From Bordetella trematum (GTDB lineage Bacteria; Pseudomonadota; Gammaproteobacteria; Burkholderiales; Burkholderiaceae_B), in NCBI RefSeq assembly GCF_900078335.1, contig NZ_FKBR01000045.1, forward strand, positions 62,001-126,000: a stretch of DNA of 64,000 bases, in the 5' to 3' direction. Position numbers and translations under genes: made by a program. Below, one piece after another: positions 59,337 through 64,000 of this stretch. The notes beneath the pieces were generated by a model. The model saw nothing but the letters and a program-made list of their open reading frames with translations. It was not told the origin of the DNA and did not search any database. Numbering within the stretch: position 1 is the first letter of the stretch; each line of letters opens with the position of its first letter.

Positions 59337-60233
59337 TCAAGAGGCGTGCGCGCCCGGGCCCGGCTCGATCGCCACGGTGGCCGTCTGGCCGGCCACCAGA
59401 CGCAGCCCCGATGGCACGTGGTCGATGCGTACCCGCACCGGGATGCGCTGCGCCAGCCGGACCCAATTGAAGGTCGGGTTGACGTCGGGCAACAGATTGG
59501 CGCCGGTCTGGCGGTCGCGATCGGCGATGCCCAGGGCAATGCTCTCCACATGGCCCTCGATGGGACGATCATCGCCCATGAGCATGATGCGCACCGGATC
59601 GCCTTCCTGGATGGCGGGCAGCTTGGTTTCCTCGAAATAGCCTTCGATATAGAACGATCCGGCATCCACCAGGGCCATGACCGGCTGGCCGGCGCGCGCA
59701 TAGGCACCCTGGCGCAGATCCAGATTGGTGATGCGGCCATCGGCGGTGGCGCGTACCTGGCTGCGCTGCAGGTCCAGGCGGGCGGCCTGCGCCTGCACCT
59801 GGGCCTGCGCCAGCGCGGCCTCATGCTGCTGCAGGCGGGCCTGGCTTTGCTCGACGGCCTCGGCGGCCACCAGCTGGCCCAGCGCGCGATTGCGTTTGAG
59901 ATCGCGCCGGGCCTGGTCGCGCGCAACCCGTTCGGCGCGCACGGCGGCATCGGCCTGGGCAAGCGCCAGTTCGAAGCGCGCGCGATCGATCTCGAACAGA
60001 ATGTCGCCGGCCTTTACGTCCTGGTTGTCGTGCACCGGCACTGCGCTCACCAGGCCGGAGACATCGGGCGCAACCTGGACCACATAGGCTTTGACGCGGC
60101 CATCGCGGGTCCAGGGTTCGACTTCGTAATGCACCCAGAGCTGCCAGCCGGCAAACAGGGCGGCCAGCACGGCGAAAGCCGTGATGGCGAAGCGGCCAAG
60201 CGCGGCCGCAGCAAGCGCTTTGGGGAGTTTCAT
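59337..60233 (-). CDS. Membrane-fusion protein (HlyD/EmrA type)
   Basis: The 298-residue protein has an N-terminal membrane helix (about 10-32: ITAFAVLAALFAGWQLWVHY), a lipoyl-like domain (RVKAYVVQVAPDVSGLVSAV), a coiled coil (about 75-130) and a beta-barrel domain (IPVRVRIDHVPSGLRLVAGQ). It links the inner-membrane pump to the outer-membrane factor. ATG 60233 is used here. Four bases separate it from the DUF1656 stop. Confidence 0.92.
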   Translation of the reverse strand: MKLPKALAAAALGRFAITAFAVLAALFAGWQLWVHYEVEPWTRDGRVKAYVVQVAPDVSGLVSAVPVHDNQDVKAGDILFEIDRARFELALAQADAAVRAERVARDQARRDLKRNRALGQLVAAEAVEQSQARLQQHEAALAQAQVQAQAARLDLQRSQVRATADGRITNLDLRQGAYARAGQPVMALVDAGSFYIEGYFEETKLPAIQEGDPVRIMLMGDDRPIEGHVESIALGIADRDRQTGANLLPDVNPTFNWVRLAQRIPVRVRIDHVPSGLRLVAGQTATVAIEPGPGAHAS

Positions 60234-60237
60234 ACTG

Positions 60238-60450
60238 CTATCTCGGTAAAACATAAGGGGAAATCAGCGACACGCCGTACAGCAGCACCACGGCTACGGC
60301 GGCATCGAACAAGGCCGGATGCCACACCAGGCGGTAGAAGCCGGCGCGCGCCAGCACGCGGCGCAACAGCCAGCCCAGGGCCAGCGCCGGCAGGGCCAGC
60401 ACCAGCAGCCATGGAAAATAGACCCCGTAGAAATTGAACTCACCGATCAT
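60238..60450 (-). CDS. DUF1656 small inner-membrane protein (AaeX-like)
   Basis: The 70-residue protein begins IGEFNFYGVYFPWLLVLALP and has two predicted membrane helices, as expected for AaeX/DUF1656. These accompany FUSC and HlyD-type pumps for aromatic acids. Its start overlaps the FUSC stop in ATGA. The short reading frame is real because it is co-operonic and family-like. Confidence 0.88.
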   Translation of the reverse strand: MIGEFNFYGVYFPWLLVLALPALALGWLLRRVLARAGFYRLVWHPALFDAAVAVVLLYGVSLISPYVLPR

Positions 60451-62456
60451 GCGTGCACCTTGCGCGGCGCGGCCGCGTCCGGGTAGAGCGAGCGCCGGAT
60501 GCCGACCAGGGCCACCAGGGCGCGTTCGGCGGGGGCGCTGCGTGCCTGTCGCCAGAGTGTCTGCAAGGCCCGGTCGATGTGGGTCAGCAGGGCTGCCGAT
60601 TGCGTGGCGCGGGGCTGCTCCAGGCGTTGGCGGAACAGCTCGGCCAGCCCTTGCAGCACCGGCGGCAGGATGATGCCGGCGTAGGGCAGGTCGCGGCTGG
60701 CCTGCTGCAGTTCGGCGATATCCCGGCCCACGCGCAGGTCCTGCAGCGCGTCGTCGGCGAGGTTGTCGTGCGCATGGCGGCTGATGGCCAGGCGTGGTTG
60801 CAGCAGACCGATGCGATCGAGCAGGCGGGCGTCGACCGAGGGGCTGCGGGCGCGGCGCGGATCGTCGGCCAGCCGCGCCAGGTCGCGCCAGTTGGCGCGT
60901 TGCAGGCGTTGCGCGCTCCAGTCGACGCTGACGGAGCGGAAAATGGCCGCGATGATGGCCGCCAGCGCCACGCCGATGCATTGCGCCAGTGTGGTGTCCA
61001 CGAATGACACCAGGTCCGCCGTATGCGTGTCGTGCAGCGCCAGCGTGCCGCTCAGGCCGAAGAACACCGCCATGGCCTTGCCCGTGGTGGCCGGGTTGGT
61101 CAGGTACAGCCCGGTAATGAAGGCGACCGGGAACAGCGCCAGCGCGAGCATCTCGAAAGAGTGCACCGCCGGCATCACGCCCAGCAGATACAGCGCCGAC
61201 AGCGGAGTGGAATAGATGCTGTAGACCAGAAACTGCATGATGCCTGGCACCGGATCGTCCTGAGCGGCGAAAAAGCTGCTGAAAATCGCGGCCATCAGCG
61301 TGGCGACGGCGCCATTGCTCCAGGCCGTGCCGATCCAGAAGGCGCCGCACACCAGGATGGCCAGCGCTGCGGCCAGCGCCGAACGCAGCGCCAGACCGTG
61401 GTCGCGATGCAGCGCCGGGCCCCGGGTCAGGCGCTTGACCGGGGCGGCCGGCAGACCGTTCAGGCCGCGGCCGATATTGGCGCGCAACGCCAGGCAGGCA
61501 GCATAGCCTTGCACGAGTTCGCGCAGGCGCACCGCCAGGCTGGTGAGCAGGGCGCCGCGCCAGTCCGGCGCAAAGCTCGTGCACAAGGCATTGAGACGCT
61601 CGCACAACGGGGTGGCCTGACTGCGGCTGGCGCGCGGCCCGTCGGCCATCCAGGCGGCGATGTCGTCCATGACCGCGGCCAGCGGCGCGGGCAGGGCCTG
61701 TCCTTCGGCCTGCCAGGCGCGCAGCCGGTCCTCCACGGCCGACACCAGCGGCGTGAGGGCGGTGATGTGATCCTGCATGGCGCGCAGCGCGTCGGCGGTC
61801 CAGCGGATGTTGCCGGTGTCGAACGGGACATGGGTGGCCAGCAGGCGCAGCTGCGTGATGTCGTTGGCCAGGCTGCGGCGGTCCTGGGCGCCTTTGGCGC
61901 CGCGGCCCGGCTTGATGATGTCCAGCACCCATTGGCGCGCATCGCGCAGGGTGGCATCCAGGCGACCCAGCAAGGGTCCGGCGATACCCTGTGGCAGCAC
62001 CAGGCTGTGGACCAGGGTGGCGCAGACAATGCCCAGGCTGATCTCTTCCACCCGCGCCAGGGCGGTGTCGAAGACGTCGCCGGGCTGGGTGACCGTTGGC
62101 AGGCCGATCATGGCCGCGGTATAGCCGGCCAGCATGAAGAGATAGGAGCGCGGCGTGCGATCCAGCACCGCCAGATAAAGACAGCCGGCGACCCAGGCCG
62201 CGATGGCCAGCAGCATGAGCGCCGGGGCGTTGGCCAGGCGCGGCAGGGCATAGACCATCATGGCCGAGCCGAACAGGGTGCCGCCCAGCCGGTAGACCGC
62301 CTTGGATCGCACGGCGCCGGACCAGGGCTGGGACACGATATAGGCCGTGGTCATGGCCCAGAAGGGACGTGGCAGGCCCATGCGATACGACAGATACAGT
62401 GCCGCCATCGCGCCCGTGAAGCACTTGAGCGAGAAGAGGGCCTGCGAGGCTTTCAC
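60447..62456 (-). CDS. FUSC/AaeB-family efflux protein
   Basis: The 669-residue protein has two blocks of membrane helices (about 5-165 and about 345-500) and a central soluble region, the FUSC/AaeB layout. It includes LYLSYRMGLPRPFWAMTTAY and, in the second block, ALRSALAAALAILVCGAFWI. AaeB-type pumps export aromatic carboxylic acids. It overlaps the MarR gene upstream and DUF1656 downstream by ATGA. Confidence 0.92.
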   Translation of the reverse strand: MKASQALFSLKCFTGAMAALYLSYRMGLPRPFWAMTTAYIVSQPWSGAVRSKAVYRLGGTLFGSAMMVYALPRLANAPALMLLAIAAWVAGCLYLAVLDRTPRSYLFMLAGYTAAMIGLPTVTQPGDVFDTALARVEEISLGIVCATLVHSLVLPQGIAGPLLGRLDATLRDARQWVLDIIKPGRGAKGAQDRRSLANDITQLRLLATHVPFDTGNIRWTADALRAMQDHITALTPLVSAVEDRLRAWQAEGQALPAPLAAVMDDIAAWMADGPRASRSQATPLCERLNALCTSFAPDWRGALLTSLAVRLRELVQGYAACLALRANIGRGLNGLPAAPVKRLTRGPALHRDHGLALRSALAAALAILVCGAFWIGTAWSNGAVATLMAAIFSSFFAAQDDPVPGIMQFLVYSIYSTPLSALYLLGVMPAVHSFEMLALALFPVAFITGLYLTNPATTGKAMAVFFGLSGTLALHDTHTADLVSFVDTTLAQCIGVALAAIIAAIFRSVSVDWSAQRLQRANWRDLARLADDPRRARSPSVDARLLDRIGLLQPRLAISRHAHDNLADDALQDLRVGRDIAELQQASRDLPYAGIILPPVLQGLAELFRQRLEQPRATQSAALLTHIDRALQTLWRQARSAPAERALVALVGIRRSLYPDAAAPRKVHA

Positions 62457-62935
62457 GATTGCAGATCCTTGAGGCTGGCCGCCGAGGTGCGTCCCAGGGC
62501 GTGCTTCAGCTGCTCGAAGGTGCGCAGGCAGATGTCCAGATCGGCTTCGGAGACATCCTGGAAAAGCTGACGGCGCAACTGCACCAGCACGCTCTCGACC
62601 CGTTCGCGCAGGGCCTGGCCGGCCGGCGTCAGGTGGATGGTGCGGGCCCTGCGGTCCTGGGCGTCTTCACGGCGTTCCAGCAGGCCGGCGCTCACGAGTT
62701 GATCCAGCACTCGCACCAGGGAGGGGCCTTCCACCCCCAGGGCTTCGGCCAGTGCGCCCTGGCGCACGCCATCGCCGAGGCGGCCGGTCAGGATGACGGG
62801 CCAGGCGGTGGCCTGCGAGAGGCCGAAATCGGCCAGGGCCTTGTCGGCGGCGCCACGATAGGCGCGCGACAGCACCATGAGGTTGGCCGTCATGGCCAGG
62901 AGCTGGGAGTCTGAAGGAGGTTTCATGAGCTGCAT
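62453..62935 (-). CDS. MarR-family transcriptional regulator
   Basis: The 160-residue protein has the MarR winged helix at about 25-115 (TGRLGDGVRQGALAEALGVE, then SLVRVLDQLVSAGLLERRED and DRRARTIHLTPAGQALRERV). MarR proteins repress efflux genes and are released by phenolic ligands. ATG 62935 has AGGAT 5 bases upstream; ATG 62926 lacks a site. It overlaps the FUSC gene (ATGA). First gene of the efflux operon. Confidence 0.93.
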   Translation of the reverse strand: MQLMKPPSDSQLLAMTANLMVLSRAYRGAADKALADFGLSQATAWPVILTGRLGDGVRQGALAEALGVEGPSLVRVLDQLVSAGLLERREDAQDRRARTIHLTPAGQALRERVESVLVQLRRQLFQDVSEADLDICLRTFEQLKHALGRTSAASLKDLQS

Positions 62936-62938
62936 TGT

Positions 62939-62970
62939 ATCCTATTAAGTAGGAGGCTAATAAATAGGAT
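62939..62970. promoter_or_regulatory. Inverted repeat at the efflux operon promoter (MarR site)
   Basis: ATCCTATT-N16-AATAGGAT, with a nested CCTA-N5-TAGG, lies just before the MarR start. MarR proteins typically bind such palindromes and autoregulate. The left arm abuts the start codon region, so binding would also block translation initiation or transcription. Confidence 0.55.
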
Positions 62971-63096
62971 GTAGCAATAATTGCGATGGATTATCCCAAT
63001 CGGTGAGGGGGCTGAGGATCATCCCGCGCATGGCAAGGCGGGCATGACGCTGCTGCCAGGGCGAGGGCTGGCGGCAGCGTCACGGAAGGGGCAGGG

Positions 63097-63777
63097 TCAG
63101 GGGGCCGTGGGCTGGGCGCAGTCGGCGCCGTTGCGTTCAAGCCAGCTGTCGTGCAGCCATTTTTCTGTCTGCCGGTGGCCAGGGAAGGTAATCCAGACGA
63201 TATCGCGCTCGAAGATCATGACCTGTTCATCGCCGCCGACGATCACCCAGAACCATCGGCCGTCGGCCATATTGCGCGCCTTGAGCTTCATGCCGGTGAG
63301 TACGACGGCCTGGTTGCGCCCCTCGCGTTGGATGCGGAGGGTTTCGTCATGCGGCTCGATCCAGCTGATTTCCATGCCGGGCAGCAGGTCGGGGGCCTGG
63401 CGCTGCAGGAAATCACGCGCGATGGTTTCGGTGCGCGCACGGCTGGGCAGAGGCTGGCCGGCCCGGGTCAGCGAAAGGTGGACAAAGCCCTTCAGGGTGC
63501 CGTCGGGGGCCACCACGGTGCTCAGGTGTTCACCGTGCAGGCCGGCGTTGCGGCCGTCGCGGCGTTCATGGCGCCGCAGTTCGGCGGGCTCGCCATCGAC
63601 GTCAACCCGGCGGCGGGACACTTCCTGATAGTCGGAGAGGGGGAGGTGGGCAAGGGCGGGGGTGGGCAGATTCAGGGTCATGGCGGGCTCGCAGGGGGCA
63701 GGCGCGGCAGCGACCGGCAAGGTCGTCACCGCAAGGGACAAAAGGTGGAACATCAGGGTCAGGCGCAGGGCTTTCAT
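63097..63777 (-). CDS. Secreted protein, function unknown
   Basis: The 226-residue protein has a Sec signal peptide (MKALRLTLMFHLLSLAVTTL, cleavage near AAA-PAPCEP), then an alpha/beta domain (LPLSDYQEVSRRRVDVDGEP, then FVHLSLTRAGQPLPSRARTE, then GRWFWVIVGGDEQVMIFERD). I recognise no family. It should be periplasmic or exported. ATG 63777 follows GGGAG; the frame opens at 63798 without support. It is upstream of the efflux operon on the same strand but 161 bases away, so it may be independent. Confidence 0.72.
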   Translation of the reverse strand: MKALRLTLMFHLLSLAVTTLPVAAAPAPCEPAMTLNLPTPALAHLPLSDYQEVSRRRVDVDGEPAELRRHERRDGRNAGLHGEHLSTVVAPDGTLKGFVHLSLTRAGQPLPSRARTETIARDFLQRQAPDLLPGMEISWIEPHDETLRIQREGRNQAVVLTGMKLKARNMADGRWFWVIVGGDEQVMIFERDIVWITFPGHRQTEKWLHDSWLERNGADCAQPTAP

Positions 63778-63807
63778 GGGATCTCCCGTATCAGGCAAAG
63801 GATGGGG

Positions 63808-64000
63808 TCAGGCTGGCGTGCGCCCGCTTGCGGCATAGAGGGCGGCGGCCATCGTCAGCAAGGCCAGCAGCAGAAAGGCCTGAGCGGCCGTCCAGGACGC
63901 CGTCAGGTGCGCCACCCAGGGGCCGAGGCTGGCGCCGACGAACAGCACGAAGGTATAGAACGCCAGGGCCAGCCCGCGGCCTTCCGGGGCGGTCAGGCCG
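63808..64000 (-). CDS. MFS transporter, C-terminal end (partial)
   Basis: An open frame enters from the right window edge and stops at 63808-63810. Its 63 visible residues include PEGRGLALAFYTFVLFVGAS and two membrane helices (YTFVLFVGASLGPWVA and AAQAFLLLALLTMAAAL), which fit the last two helices of an MFS transporter. The start lies beyond base 64000. It reads toward the secreted protein. Confidence 0.6.
   Translation of the reverse strand, partial: GLTAPEGRGLALAFYTFVLFVGASLGPWVAHLTASWTAAQAFLLLALLTMAAALYAASGRTPA

Overview
The window is a high-GC chromosomal segment from a betaproteobacterium of the Alcaligenaceae, most likely Bordetella or a close relative such as Achromobacter. The reasons are the gene content (three orphan Bug/TctC-type solute-binding proteins, the rpmI-rplT-pheS-pheT-ihfA-MerR block, an imuA-imuB-dnaE2 mutasome, a FUSC/DUF1656/HlyD efflux operon) and the dense, GC-rich third-position coding. 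The genus is inferred from protein similarity that I recognise, not from a database search. No rRNA, CRISPR array, insertion sequence or prophage is visible. There is one tRNA gene, tRNA-Pro with anticodon GGG.

Layout. 0-10.4 kb: ubiK, then three catabolic or transport modules: a Bug protein with a P450-reductase fusion facing an IclR regulator; a frameshifted acetyltransferase remnant; a LysR regulator facing a Bug-sulfatase operon; and comM. 10.4-16.2 kb: the translation block rpmI-rplT-pheS-pheT-ihfA-MerR, starting from its own promoter and lacking the usual infC, then tRNA-Pro. 16.3-26.4 kb: small membrane proteins, a Bug plus carboxymuconolactone-decarboxylase-like pair, a YbjN protein, a PhzF protein facing a LysR regulator, an EF-hand protein, a glycine-zipper lipoprotein, a deaminase, and a winged-helix regulator facing an MFS transporter.

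26.4-33.1 kb is a molybdenum hydroxylase island: cytochrome c, [2Fe-2S] subunit and Tat-exported Mo subunit, with a MobA-like nucleotidyltransferase and an XdhC maturation factor beside it. 33.1-41.1 kb holds a BCCT transporter, an Lrp regulator, a run of small envelope or stress-type proteins, an AGE-family epimerase, a Rieske protein and an aldo/keto reductase. 41.1-48.4 kb holds PBP1A, an S9 peptidase, a lipoprotein, a thioesterase, dinB and a YqeY protein.

48.5-57.0 kb has two recognisable stress circuits. hmp, with a near-consensus NsrR box, is followed by nsrR itself and dadA. imuA-imuB-dnaE2 is read leftward from a perfect LexA box, and dinB at 46.9 kb carries a weaker LexA box. 57.2-64.0 kb holds an esterase-like protein that lacks its nucleophile, a five-gene MarR-FUSC-DUF1656-HlyD-outer-membrane-factor efflux operon with an inverted repeat at its promoter, a secreted protein of unknown function, and the C-terminal end of an MFS transporter cut by the window edge.

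No single large new system stands out. The most useful leads are the relocated rpmI-rplT operon with its long leader, the three-hairpin leader of dadA, the Ser-to-Gly change in the esterase, the acetyltransferase relic, and the Bug-enzyme pairings that hint at substrates.
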